This document shows positions 18,637-27,693 of a DNA stretch of 64,000 bases, piece by piece. The DNA lies in contig NZ_CP133091.1 in the NCBI RefSeq assembly GCF_030908385.1, positions 2,785,501 to 2,849,500 of the forward strand, in the 5' to 3' direction. The translations under genes and the position numbers were made by a program. Position 1 is the first letter of the stretch. Each line of letters begins with the position of its first letter. The DNA comes from Mangrovimonas sp. YM274 (lineage in GTDB: Bacteria; Bacteroidota; Bacteroidia; Flavobacteriales; Flavobacteriaceae). The notes beneath the pieces are model-generated. The model was given only the letters and a program-made list of their open reading frames with translations. It was not told where the DNA came from and did no database searches.

Positions 18637-19563
18637 TTAATTATTTTTCACGGTTTCAATAAAAATATCACTGGCACTTGGAATCACTTCCACAAAATGG
18701 TGTACTTCTGCCTTAGAGGTCAAAAAGGTCAACAAATCATTGGAAGTTGCGCTACCATTTAATTTGATATTTAGTTTTAAATCATCGTTTAAATTCTTGA
18801 AAGTCGCCGGCAATACTTCAAACTTATCCTGAATAGCTCTTGTAACACCCTGCACATCATTAGTTTGTAATCCAACTTCAAACGTATTGGTTTTGTATTG
18901 CCGCTGGATATCGGTCAACTTGCCGTCCAAAATTTTATTGGATTTGTTGATTAAGGCAATATGGTCACACAATTCCTCGACAGATTCCATACGGTGTGTA
19001 GAAAAAATAACCGTAGCGCCTTCGTCTCTTAGTTGCAGGATTTCATCCTTAATTAAATTAGCATTGATAGGGTCGAAACCGGAAAATGGCTCGTCAAAAA
19101 TCAACAATTTTGGACGGTGCAAAACCGTTACCACAAATTGGATTTTTTGGGCCTGCCCCTTACTTAGCTCCTGAATTTTTTTGTTCCACCAATCTCCTAT
19201 TTCCAATTTATCGAACCAATATTTCAATCGTTGCTTGGCTTCAGCTTTACTCATCCCTTTCAGTTGGGCCAAATATAGGGCCTGCTCACCCACTTTCATC
19301 GATTTATATAGGCCACGCTCTTCCGGGAGGTAACCAATATCCCTGATATGGTCCTCTTGTAAAGCCTTACCGTCCAGCATTACACGACCAGTATCGGGCA
19401 TGGTAATTTGATTGATGATTCTGATTAAAGTGGTTTTTCCTGCGCCGTTAGGGCCCAAAAGACCAAAAATACTGCCTTTGGGAACGGCAATTGAAACGTC
19501 ATTTAGCGCTTTAAAGTCTCCAAATTTTTTGGAAACAGCCTCAGCCACTAATAAATTGTCCAT
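18637..19563 (-). CDS. ABC transporter ATP-binding protein (NatA-like)
   Basis: 308 residues. Walker A GPNGAGKTT (37-45), signature LSKGQ (133-137, a mild variant of LSGGQ), Walker B LLIFDEP (153-158) and the switch His in FSTHRM are all present. After the ATPase core, a C-terminal ~90-residue domain of the kind seen in NatA/YhaQ-type exporters ends the protein. It is the first gene of a unit with permease, MscS channel and regulator, separated from dnaJ by 337 bases. Confidence 0.9.
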   Translation of the reverse strand: MDNLLVAEAVSKKFGDFKALNDVSIAVPKGSIFGLLGPNGAGKTTLIRIINQITMPDTGRVMLDGKALQEDHIRDIGYLPEERGLYKSMKVGEQALYLAQLKGMSKAEAKQRLKYWFDKLEIGDWWNKKIQELSKGQAQKIQFVVTVLHRPKLLIFDEPFSGFDPINANLIKDEILQLRDEGATVIFSTHRMESVEELCDHIALINKSNKILDGKLTDIQRQYKTNTFEVGLQTNDVQGVTRAIQDKFEVLPATFKNLNDDLKLNIKLNGSATSNDLLTFLTSKAEVHHFVEVIPSASDIFIETVKNN

Positions 19564-19900
19564 AGATTAATTTTCTGCTAAATATGTTGTTTGTGCTGTA
19601 AAGATATTAAATGTATACCAAGAACATTGCCTTAGATAAAAAAAGTAAGCCCTATTACTTGTAAATAGCGCGTTATAGATTCTTCCAAAAGAAAATAACC
19701 TAACTTATTCTATTTGCTCATTTTTAAAAGCGGAATACCCTCTCAAGTTCTAAACGTGACTTTTCGAGATTCCTGTAAAAACAAAACCCACCCTTAAAAG
19801 GATTAAGGATGGGAAAAAATTGCTATGAAAAAGAAAAATTACCACTAATATTTAATTAGTGACAATCAAATATAGTGTTTTTTATTAAATTAACAGATTA
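19564..19900. other. Intergenic region between dnaJ and the ABC exporter operon
   Basis: No gene is seen in these 337 bases. On the minus strand it holds the terminator of dnaJ (listed separately), a palindrome CACTAAT-n5-ATTAGTG at about 19843-19861 and, nearer 19564, the likely promoter of the ABC operon, though no clear TAnnTTTG box stands out. Confidence 0.5.
19775..19813 (-). terminator. Rho-independent terminator downstream of grpE-dnaJ
   Basis: On the minus strand CCCATCCTTA pairs with TAAGGGTGGG (one internal mismatch) around a 7-base loop, followed by TTTTGTTTTT. The stem occupies 19787-19813. It lies about 90 bases after the dnaJ stop codon. Confidence 0.65.
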
Positions 19901-21025
19901 TTAAGAAAACATATCTTTTACTTTTTCAAAAAAAGACTTATCACTGCTCTCTGGTTTTGGTGAAAAATGGTCGTCATTTCTCATCTTTTCGAAGAATTCA
20001 CGCTGCTGTTTGTTCAACGTTTTAGGAGTCCAAACGTTTACATGAACCAACAAATCGCCAGTACCATATCCGTTAATACTCGGAATTCCCTTGCCTCTCA
20101 GGCGTAAAATTTTTCCAGATTGTACGCCTGCTTCAATCTTGATTCTCACTTTACCTGTAACGGTATCTATTTCGGTAGAGTTTCCTAATACGGCATCCGG
20201 CATACTCACATAAAGGTCGTAATGCAAGTTATCCCCTTCACGTTTAAGGGTTGGGTGATCCTCTTCCTGAATTGCCACCAATAAGTCTCCCGGAATTCCA
20301 TTTCCAGGGGCATCATTACCCTTTCCTGTAACTTTAAGCTGCATGCCATCGACCACCCCCGCAGGAATTTTTACGGATACGGTTTCCTCTGCAACCTTTA
20401 AGCCTTGCGCATCAGCATCGGCAGGTTTTTGGTCTATTGTTTGCCCTGCACCACCACAAGCATTACAAGGAGAAGCCGTTTGCATACGTCCCAATATGGT
20501 ATTGGTCACTCTTGTTACCTGTCCTGTACCATTACATGTACTACATGTTTTATACGTAGTTCCCGGTGCTTGAACTTTACGCTTTACTTTGATTTTCTTT
20601 TCAACACCATTGGCTATTTCTTCTAAGGTTAGTTTTACCCTAATACGCAGGTTACTTCCCTTGACACGTCTTTGGCCTCCGCCAAATCCGCCGCCAAATC
20701 CAGAAAATCCACCGCCGCCAAAAGCGCCGCCAAAAATATCGCCAAACTGACTGAAGATGTCATCCATATTCATGCCACCTCCGCCAAATCCACCACTGCC
20801 ATCAAAGGCTTGGTGACCAAATTGATCGTAACGTGCACGCTTGTCCGGATTGCTCAATACTTCATAAGCTTCTGCCGCTTCCTTAAACTTAGCCTCCGCT
20901 TCGTGGTCTCCCGGATTTTTATCAGGGTGATACTTTAGTGCCAGTTTACGGTAAGATTTTTTAATTTCTGCAGCAGATGCTGTCCTCTCTACTTGTAAAA
21001 TCTCGTAATAATCAGTCTTTGCCAT
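19901..21025 (-). CDS. dnaJ: Chaperone protein DnaJ with a two-repeat cysteine domain
   Basis: 374 residues. J domain with HPD at 33-35, Gly/Phe-rich linker at about 70-120, cysteine-rich domain, and the C-terminal peptide-binding domains. It stimulates the DnaK ATPase and hands over unfolded proteins in the cytoplasm. Canonical type I DnaJ has four CxxCxGxG repeats; here only two are present (CSTCNGTG at 161-168, CNACGGAG at 187-194), enough for one zinc site. The same reduced form is, to my knowledge, usual in Flavobacteria. grpE lies 9 bases upstream on the same transcript. Confidence 0.95.
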   Translation of the reverse strand: MAKTDYYEILQVERTASAAEIKKSYRKLALKYHPDKNPGDHEAEAKFKEAAEAYEVLSNPDKRARYDQFGHQAFDGSGGFGGGGMNMDDIFSQFGDIFGGAFGGGGFSGFGGGFGGGQRRVKGSNLRIRVKLTLEEIANGVEKKIKVKRKVQAPGTTYKTCSTCNGTGQVTRVTNTILGRMQTASPCNACGGAGQTIDQKPADADAQGLKVAEETVSVKIPAGVVDGMQLKVTGKGNDAPGNGIPGDLLVAIQEEDHPTLKREGDNLHYDLYVSMPDAVLGNSTEIDTVTGKVRIKIEAGVQSGKILRLRGKGIPSINGYGTGDLLVHVNVWTPKTLNKQQREFFEKMRNDDHFSPKPESSDKSFFEKVKDMFS

Positions 21026-21034
21026 GTATTCAAT

Positions 21035-21586
21035 TTATTGTCCTATTACTACTTTTGGGAAACGAATTATTTTATCTCCCAACTTATATCCTTTCTCGAT
21101 AACATCGATAATTTTACCTTTTAAATCTTCATTTGGCGCTGGAATTTGAGTTACCGCTTCATGATCATCTGCATTAAAGGTATCTCCTGCCACCACTTCA
21201 ATCTCGCTCAAACCTTTTTGTTGAAGGGTCGACTTTAATTTTTGTCTAATCAATTCTACCCCTTTCAATAAATCACTGGCATCGCTTTTGGAAATTTCGG
21301 CATAGGCCCTATCAAAATCGTCCAAAACAGGCAACATTGATTTCATTACATCTTCGCTAGCTGTTTTAAACAACTCCACACGCTCCTTAGAAGTTCTTCT
21401 TTTGTAATTTTCAAACTCGGCAAACAAGCGCATAAACTTGTCCTTCTCTTTTGCTAAGTCTTCATTTAACTTATCCTCGATAGACACCTCTGCTTCAGGA
21501 GTTCCTTCAACCTGTGTATCTTCTGCCACAGGCTGTTCTACCTGTTGGTCTTCTATGTGCTGTTCGTTTTGTTCCTTTTTGCTCAT
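21035..21586 (-). CDS. grpE: Nucleotide exchange factor GrpE
   Basis: The chosen ATG at 21586 gives 183 residues (MSKKEQNEQH...); an upstream in-frame start at 21634 would add 16 unlikely residues. An acidic disordered N-terminus is followed by the long coiled coil (EFENYKRRTSKERVE) and the C-terminal beta domain ending IIRFPKVVIGQ. GrpE releases ADP from DnaK. The dnaJ gene follows 9 bases later, so the two are one operon. Confidence 0.95.
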   Translation of the reverse strand: MSKKEQNEQHIEDQQVEQPVAEDTQVEGTPEAEVSIEDKLNEDLAKEKDKFMRLFAEFENYKRRTSKERVELFKTASEDVMKSMLPVLDDFDRAYAEISKSDASDLLKGVELIRQKLKSTLQQKGLSEIEVVAGDTFNADDHEAVTQIPAPNEDLKGKIIDVIEKGYKLGDKIIRFPKVVIGQ

Positions 21587-21679
21587 GCTAAACCTATTTT
21601 TAACTTCAATAACAGTTGGCAAAAGTACTGCCATTATTATTAAAATGTCAAAATGTCACGAAATAATTTTTAGTACAAA

Positions 21680-21709
21680 TTTTATCTATTGGAACATTTC
21701 TTATTTTTG
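21680..21709 (+). promoter_or_regulatory. Promoter of the YceI lipoprotein gene
   Basis: TTTT at 21680-21683 (three of four of the -33 box TTTG), 18 bases, then TATTTTTG at 21702-21709, a full match to TAnnTTTG. It lies 33 bases before the ATG at 21743. Confidence 0.55.
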
Positions 21710-21742
21710 TTTTTTAACAATTCATTAAAAACACTAATTACC

Positions 21743-22417
21743 ATGAAAAAAAGAATTTTCAACGTATTTGCCGTATTAGCTTTAACCGCTTCGGTTGTTA
21801 GCTGTCAAGACAAGGGCAAAGAAGCCAAAACAAAAGAAGCAGAACCGGTTGCCGAAAGCACTGTTGCTACTGAAAAGTATAATCTAGACCTTGCAGAATC
21901 TACCATTTACTGGAAAGGGTTTAAACCTACAGGTTCCCATCACGGAATCGTGAAATTGGAAAAAGGAGTTTTCAAAGCCACTGGAACCGAATTGGTAAGC
22001 GGATCATTTTTGATTGACATGACCTCTATCGAGGATCAGGATTTAGAACCTGGCGACATGAAAAACAACTTGGAAGCCCACCTAAAAGGAACCGTTGAAG
22101 GAAAAGAGGGAGACTTCTTCGATACAACAAAATTTCCAACAGCAGCTTTTGAAATAACAGGTGTTCAACCTACTGAAGGTAATAAAAGCCTTTTATCTGG
22201 TAACCTTACTATAAAAGGTATCAAACAAAATATTACTTTCCCGGTTACTGTAATTAATGAAGGAAACACCATTTCTGTTATGAGTGACACCTTTACTATT
22301 GATAGAACTCAATGGGAAGTGAATTACGGTTCTAAATCTGTTTTTGACAATTTAGGAGATAAATTCATCAACGATGACGTGCAATTGAAATTTGCATTGA
22401 AAGCTACAAAAGCATAA
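21743..22417 (+). CDS. YceI-family lipoprotein
   Basis: 224 residues from the ATG at 21743 (an upstream in-frame ATG at 21689 would spoil the signal peptide). A lipoprotein signal ends at Cys21 (VLALTASVVSC). After an acidic linker the YceI lipocalin-like barrel begins (AESTIYWKGFKPTGSHHG) and continues with FDTTKFPTAAFEITGV and NLTIKGIKQNITFPV. YceI proteins bind long isoprenoids or amphiphiles in the envelope. A promoter matching the phylum consensus lies just upstream, and grpE is divergent. Confidence 0.9.
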   Translation: MKKRIFNVFAVLALTASVVSCQDKGKEAKTKEAEPVAESTVATEKYNLDLAESTIYWKGFKPTGSHHGIVKLEKGVFKATGTELVSGSFLIDMTSIEDQDLEPGDMKNNLEAHLKGTVEGKEGDFFDTTKFPTAAFEITGVQPTEGNKSLLSGNLTIKGIKQNITFPVTVINEGNTISVMSDTFTIDRTQWEVNYGSKSVFDNLGDKFINDDVQLKFALKATKA

Positions 22418-22440
22418 TGCAACGTTTTCCATTAATAAAT

Positions 22441-22473
22441 AAAAGGCCGTTCTTTAAGAACGGCCTTTTATTT
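22441..22473. terminator. Terminator between convergent YceI and porin genes
   Basis: AAAAGGCCGTTCT and AGAACGGCCTTTT (13-base stem, 3-base loop) with T and A runs on either side. It serves both convergent genes. Confidence 0.9.
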
Positions 22474-22491
22474 TCTCCTATTTAGTAATTC

Positions 22492-23850
22492 CTATAAAAT
22501 ATATTGAAATTGCAAAACGGCCATCCATTTATTGCTCGTTCGAAAGGTACGGCCATCTACTTCTGAAAACACAGGACGGTTTTGTCCATCCAAAGTAAAT
22601 TTCATACGCTGTGCATTCACGTACCAATTAACACCAAACCTATAACAAAATGCTGCTTCATCCAATGCCTTAAATTGCCCCCATTGGCCAGCCGTGTATA
22701 GCTGTAAGTTATCAATAAACCGTCTACTCTCCCCATCGCCTAATAATATTCCAGTTTGGTAATATATAGCAGACCCCGTTCCTATAGCAGGAAAACTATT
22801 GCCCTTTCCATTAATTTCTAAAATACCATCACTAGTTCCAAAGGCAGGATTATTTACACCCAACATTCGCAAATAGTTTGGTCCCATATTATAATTGTAA
22901 TACGCTACATATCCTGTAAGTGCCTTTGCAAATGATAATTTCAAAGGTTGCTCATAAAACAAGTCCAAAGACCATAAGTTTAAATCATGATATGCCAACT
23001 CCGCATTTTTAAGAGAGGCCATAGCCGACTCTTGGTATTTAAAGCCTGCTCCAAAAGTCAACAGATGTCTTTTTCCTAAATAAGTCCCCGTAAAATTAGG
23101 TCCGAGAACCGACTCCTTCTCTAAAAAGTCATATTTCACATAACCCGTATATTGCAGCTGTAAATCGTGATATGAAAAATCTGCCGTTCCTTCCTCAAAT
23201 TTAGACACCGATGCTCCGGTATAGCTTTGTTTATAAGGTACAATAAGACCTATTCTGTAATTGAATTGGCCAACATCACCAAACAAAAAGCCTCCAAAAT
23301 TTCGAGTGATATCATCTGTTTTATTAAGAGTAGGCTGTGCCATTAAAGGCAAATCCAAGGCCAACATTCCTGTTGTAGAAGGCGCTGTATAGCGCGAAAG
23401 CCCATCCCAAGTAGATTTTCCTAAGGCCAAATAAAGGTTCTCAAAAAATCTAACACTACCATATAGATCCAAAAATTTTGGCTTTGGCAATGCATCACCA
23501 TAATTATTATAATTATTTTGACCTAAAACCGCATAAAACTCAAAGCGACTTCCCAGCTTCCAGCTCGTTCCTATTCGGTAACGCCTCAGTGACATGTCAA
23601 TGCTGTAGGGTCTGAACTCTCCATTTTCAGAAATACTTCCGGGATTCCATTGCGTGTAACGCAACCAGGTTTGTACCGAAGCACTAAATTGTAATTGAAT
23701 ATCTGGGGCCTCATTCAAGCTCCATTGCAGAGGAGAATCTTCCTTTTGTGCAAACAATTCAAAATTGGTCCAAGTAAAACATACTATTATGGACAAAATT
23801 ATATTCGTTTTTTGAAAATATGCCGAATTCGTTTTTATAAGAAATTTCAT
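22492..23850 (-). CDS. Outer-membrane beta-barrel (porin-like) protein
   Basis: About 452 residues from the ATG at 23850; a longer frame to 23907 exists but adds a non-signal-like stretch. A signal peptide with a long n-region ends about ELFAQ. The mature protein is made of alternating aromatic/polar strands (SASVQTWLRYTQWNP, RYRIGTSWKLGSRFEFYAVLG, KWMAVLQFQYIL) and ends in a hydrophobic residue as outer-membrane barrels do. Substrate unknown; it resembles uncharacterised porins of Flavobacteria. The universal stress gene is divergent from it. Confidence 0.75.
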   Translation of the reverse strand: MKFLIKTNSAYFQKTNIILSIIVCFTWTNFELFAQKEDSPLQWSLNEAPDIQLQFSASVQTWLRYTQWNPGSISENGEFRPYSIDMSLRRYRIGTSWKLGSRFEFYAVLGQNNYNNYGDALPKPKFLDLYGSVRFFENLYLALGKSTWDGLSRYTAPSTTGMLALDLPLMAQPTLNKTDDITRNFGGFLFGDVGQFNYRIGLIVPYKQSYTGASVSKFEEGTADFSYHDLQLQYTGYVKYDFLEKESVLGPNFTGTYLGKRHLLTFGAGFKYQESAMASLKNAELAYHDLNLWSLDLFYEQPLKLSFAKALTGYVAYYNYNMGPNYLRMLGVNNPAFGTSDGILEINGKGNSFPAIGTGSAIYYQTGILLGDGESRRFIDNLQLYTAGQWGQFKALDEAAFCYRFGVNWYVNAQRMKFTLDGQNRPVFSEVDGRTFRTSNKWMAVLQFQYIL

Positions 23851-24037
23851 ACCAATTAGTCTTTTTAATTTTGTAGGTTCAACGAAATCGTTTGAAATAG
23901 CACTCACACGTCAAAACCCTGTATATCAAAGCGAAAACAGCACGAAACTAACCTTAAAATCACTCTTATTTTATGATATTTCTCATAGTTTTTAAGGCTA
24001 TTTGACTCTACATTTGATACATCAAAATCCAAGTATC

Positions 24038-24826
24038 ATGAAAACTATTTCAACAATTTTAGTCCCGTTCGATTTTTCCGAGGTCGCTCAAAATGCTCTG
24101 AAATATGCCACACATTTTGTAGAAAACAACCCCCAAGCAAAAATTATACTTGCCCATGTGGTGGAAACCGAGCAAACTCCAGAATTGGAAGCCAAGCTCA
24201 ATGATATTGTTCAACTCTTTGGTAAAAACCTAAAACATCCCATTACCCCCGTAGTGGTTAAGGGTAAAATGATAGATGCTTTATTAGATATTGAACATAC
24301 CAATCCTATTGATTTAGTTATCATGGGAACTTGCCCAAAAGGAACCGACTGCAACTTACAGACCAAAACCTCTGAGTTTGTATTAGTATCAAAAAGTCCG
24401 GTAATTGTCATTCCTGATGGCTATACAAAAATTACACCTAAAAAGATTTCCTTAATTATTGATCAAGAGGAAATACACAACAAAAAACTATTAGAGGTCC
24501 TTTTGGATGTAGCAAGACGCTTTAACGCAATGGTAGATGTACTAACCATTGTTAACAAAGAAGAAAAACATTTTGGGTATTCTGAAAACGATGAGAACAA
24601 CGAAAATGCCATCATCTATTATTTGGAGAACTTTTACTCTCACCATGCTTTTATAGAAGATGACAATATTATAGACGGTATCTTTTCCTATGTAGACCAT
24701 AACGATATTGACCTAATCGCCATTTTACCAAAAAATCACGCTATAAAACCAATTGCCTCTGAAGGCAAGCTAACGAGAGCATTAAGCCAACAATCTAAAG
24801 TACCGTTATTGGCGATAGACTTATAA
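24038..24826 (+). CDS. Universal stress protein, two UspA domains
   Basis: 262 residues from the ATG at 24038 (a TTG at 24002 would extend it but is less likely). The first UspA domain (about 3-140) begins TILVPFDFSEVAQNALKYA and contains DLVIMGTCPKG; the second (about 145-262) is diverged and ends VPLLAIDL. The ATP-binding GxxG-type loop is poorly kept, so ATP binding is uncertain. A TACATTTG box lies at 24009-24016. pckA follows 125 bases downstream on the same strand. Confidence 0.85.
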   Translation: MKTISTILVPFDFSEVAQNALKYATHFVENNPQAKIILAHVVETEQTPELEAKLNDIVQLFGKNLKHPITPVVVKGKMIDALLDIEHTNPIDLVIMGTCPKGTDCNLQTKTSEFVLVSKSPVIVIPDGYTKITPKKISLIIDQEEIHNKKLLEVLLDVARRFNAMVDVLTIVNKEEKHFGYSENDENNENAIIYYLENFYSHHAFIEDDNIIDGIFSYVDHNDIDLIAILPKNHAIKPIASEGKLTRALSQQSKVPLLAIDL

Positions 24827-24888
24827 CACCTACGGGATTACAATTGGTAGTCATGTATGGATTAAAATCATAATAACATAAATTATCA

Positions 24889-24905
24889 TCATACCGTTGG
24901 TATGA
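24889..24905 (+). promoter_or_regulatory. Perfect inverted repeat 46 bases upstream of pckA
   Basis: TCATACC-GTT-GGTATGA is a perfect 7-base inverted repeat with a 3-base centre. Its position in the leader or promoter of pckA is that of a regulator operator; a small RNA hairpin is the other possibility. There is no T run, so it is not a terminator. Confidence 0.45.
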
Positions 24906-24951
24906 CCATTTCAAAATTATAACAAACAAAAATTAACCTAAAACAAAAGTC

Positions 24952-26586
24952 ATGGAAGCAGTAGTAAATCAAGCCAAAACACTGGATTTAAGCCAATATG
25001 GTTTAAAAGATGTTACAGCTCACTGGAACCTTTCACCTGAAAAACTTCAGGAAATTACCCTGGAACAGGGAATGGGAACAGAAACCGAAAATGGAACTCT
25101 TTGCGTTAACACTGGTAAGTTTACCGGAAGATCGCCAAAAGACCGCTTTTTGGTTAAAGATGCCTATACAAAAGACAAAGTGTGGTGGGGACGAATCAAC
25201 AAACCTATTGCGCCAGAACAATTTGACGTTTTATATAACGAAGTAACCCAATACTTATCTGGAAAAGATGTCTATGTGCGTGACGGCTATGTATGTGCAC
25301 ACCCAGAATACCAAATGAACGTTAGAACCATTACAGAATACCCATGGTCTAACTACTTTGTAAAAAACATGTTCCTTCGTTTTAATGAAGAGGAACTTGC
25401 AAATTTTGAAGAAGAATGGTTAGTAGTATGTGCCCCTGGATATGAAGCCCCAAACCCAAAAGAAATGGGCTTGTTAGATGGCAACTTCTCTATCCTAAAC
25501 TTCACAAAAAAAATTGCTCTGGTTGGAGGATCTGCCTATACCGGAGAAATGAAAAAAGGAATATTCTCTGCCTTAAACCTTATTCTTCCTATAGAAAAAG
25601 ACGTATTACCAATGCACTGTTCTGCCAATGTTGGTGAGGATGGCGATACTGCCATATTCTTCGGGCTTTCAGGAACAGGAAAAACTACGCTATCTGCCGA
25701 TCCTGATAGAAAACTAATTGGAGACGACGAGCACGGATGGACCAAAGAAAATATCATTTTCAACTTTGAAGGAGGTTGCTACGCCAAAGTAATCGACCTT
25801 ACCGAAGAAAAAGAACCAGACATCTTTAGAGCAATTCGCCCCGGTGCTTTACTAGAAAATATTGTGTTTAAACCAGGAACTAAAGAAGTAGATTATGCCG
25901 ATAGTTCCATTACACAAAACACTCGTGTAAGCTACCCTATTGACCATATTGACAACATTCAACAACCATCATATGCGGCCAACCCTAAAAACATCTTTTT
26001 CTTAACCTGTGATGCTTTTGGTGTGCTGCCTCCAGTATCTAAATTAACTCCTGGACAAGCCGCTTACCACTTTATCTCTGGCTATACTGCAAAAGTGGCC
26101 GGAACAGAGGCTGGAATTACTGAGCCAGTACCTTCCTTCTCTGCTTGTTTTGGTGAACCTTTTATGCCCCTACACCCAACCGTTTATGCCGAAATGCTAA
26201 GCGATAAAATGCAGGAAGCTGGTGTTAATGTGTGGCTGATTAACACTGGATGGAGCGGTGGCCCTTACGGTGTTGGTTCCAGAATTAAACTAAAATATAC
26301 ACGTGCTATGATTTCCGCCATTTTAAAAGGTGAATTGGAAAACGTACCACTTAAATCGCACCCAATCTTTGGATTGTTCATGCCGGAATACTGCCCTGGC
26401 GTACCAACCGAAATTTTAGATCCAATTAATACCTGGTTGCAAAAAGGCGTGTATATCAGTAAATCTATTCAATTGGCGCATTCCTTCCATATTAACTTCG
26501 ATAAGTTTGCCAACCAAGCTTCCGAAGAAATTATTCAAGGAGGACCACTAATTGACACTCATCACACTTTAGGTGATACTTTTTAA
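24952..26586 (+). CDS. pckA: Phosphoenolpyruvate carboxykinase (ATP)
   Basis: 544 residues, normal length. The kinase loop GLSGTGKTT begins at residue 238 and the metal/oxaloacetate motif GDDEHGW follows about 20 residues later; the early GRSPKDRF and later INTGWSGGPYGVGSRI segments are those of the ATP-dependent family. It converts oxaloacetate and ATP to phosphoenolpyruvate, CO2 and ADP, the first step of gluconeogenesis, in the cytoplasm. It is a single-gene unit with an inverted repeat upstream and a terminator downstream. Confidence 0.97.
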   Translation: MEAVVNQAKTLDLSQYGLKDVTAHWNLSPEKLQEITLEQGMGTETENGTLCVNTGKFTGRSPKDRFLVKDAYTKDKVWWGRINKPIAPEQFDVLYNEVTQYLSGKDVYVRDGYVCAHPEYQMNVRTITEYPWSNYFVKNMFLRFNEEELANFEEEWLVVCAPGYEAPNPKEMGLLDGNFSILNFTKKIALVGGSAYTGEMKKGIFSALNLILPIEKDVLPMHCSANVGEDGDTAIFFGLSGTGKTTLSADPDRKLIGDDEHGWTKENIIFNFEGGCYAKVIDLTEEKEPDIFRAIRPGALLENIVFKPGTKEVDYADSSITQNTRVSYPIDHIDNIQQPSYAANPKNIFFLTCDAFGVLPPVSKLTPGQAAYHFISGYTAKVAGTEAGITEPVPSFSACFGEPFMPLHPTVYAEMLSDKMQEAGVNVWLINTGWSGGPYGVGSRIKLKYTRAMISAILKGELENVPLKSHPIFGLFMPEYCPGVPTEILDPINTWLQKGVYISKSIQLAHSFHINFDKFANQASEEIIQGGPLIDTHHTLGDTF

Positions 26587-26608
26587 GTTTATTTGATTGT
26601 TTAACTTG

Positions 26609-26640
26609 AAAAAGGTTGTCTGTAACGGACAACCTTTTTT
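26609..26640 (+). terminator. Terminator of pckA
   Basis: GGTTGTC (26614-26620) pairs with GACAACC (26628-26634) around a 7-base loop; A and T runs extend the stem and the T run is at 26635-26640. The next gene is convergent and may use the same hairpin. Confidence 0.85.
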
Positions 26641-26660
26641 ATTTGTTTAATTTTTAATTT

Positions 26661-27563
26661 CTACAGCAAGTCGTTTAAGGCCATTTCCAATTTAGGGTAC
26701 TTAAAAGAAAAGCCTATGGCCTCCACTTTTTTACTGCTCACCAATTGACTTTCATAGAGCAGCAGGTGCATATCTCCCACTACCAACTTCATAAAACCCT
26801 TTGGGATATTGGGCATAATTAAAGGCTTACCCAATTCTTTCGCTATTATATGTAGCATCTCCTTATTGGTAACAGGATTTGGAGCCACTCCATTAAAAAT
26901 ACCAGAAGTTTCATTAGTCAAAACATATAAAAACAATCTAGCCAAATCCTCCACATGAATCCAAGATTGCCATTGACTACCATCGCCAAAAGTAGCTCCA
27001 AGCCCATAGCGAACAGGCTGAACTAATTTAGGTAAGGCACCTTCCTTATCATCCAAAACCAATCCAATTCTAATTTTAGAGACCTCTATTCCTAATTCTA
27101 TAAAAGTATCGGCTGCTGCCTCCCATTGCTCGGTAACCGTTCCCAAAAAGGAGGTGGATACTTCCTTAACGCTTTCTTCATAATACCGTGTAAGGGAATC
27201 AGGGTAAATTCCAATAGCACTGGCACTAACAAGCTTTTTGATTGAAAAACCATGCTTAGAAATACACTTTTTCAATAAATTCAATGAAGATATTCGGCTC
27301 TGCAAAATGATCTCTTTATAACTTTTAGTCCATCGTTTGGAAATGGAGGCGCCAGCCAAATTAATAATGGCCTCGACACCTTCAAAACAAGCCGCATCAA
27401 TTTCTCCCTTTTCTGGGTCCCAATAAAATCCTTTGTATTTGGGTTGAGTTTCGAGCTTATTCTTGGAAGTAGTCAAATAATGCACAACAATGTCTTTTTT
27501 TACACATTGTGCCACAATTGCTTTTCCAATAAGACCCGTAGCGCCTGTAATTAAGATTGTCAT
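26661..27563 (-). CDS. TIGR01777 family NAD(P)-dependent epimerase-like protein
   Basis: 300 residues. The Rossmann fold begins at once with GATGLIGKAIV (7-17), and the family marks EAIINLAGASI, SASAIGIYP and the C-terminal LLYESQLVSSKKVEAIGFSFKYP are present. This is the SDR39U1/YfcH group of extended short-chain dehydrogenases, whose substrate is unknown. It is transcribed toward pckA and separated from mnmD by 130 bases. Confidence 0.9.
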   Translation of the reverse strand: MTILITGATGLIGKAIVAQCVKKDIVVHYLTTSKNKLETQPKYKGFYWDPEKGEIDAACFEGVEAIINLAGASISKRWTKSYKEIILQSRISSLNLLKKCISKHGFSIKKLVSASAIGIYPDSLTRYYEESVKEVSTSFLGTVTEQWEAAADTFIELGIEVSKIRIGLVLDDKEGALPKLVQPVRYGLGATFGDGSQWQSWIHVEDLARLFLYVLTNETSGIFNGVAPNPVTNKEMLHIIAKELGKPLIMPNIPKGFMKLVVGDMHLLLYESQLVSSKKVEAIGFSFKYPKLEMALNDLL

Positions 27564-27693
27564 AAAACCTTTTTTATAAAGTTAGGAAAAGCCATCGGGA
27601 TACGACTTCCTTTTAATTAAGGTTTAACAAAATTTTCTTACAAACAACACGTTTGCAGGCTCGCAAGAATTAAAATAGTTGGGTTAATCCACC

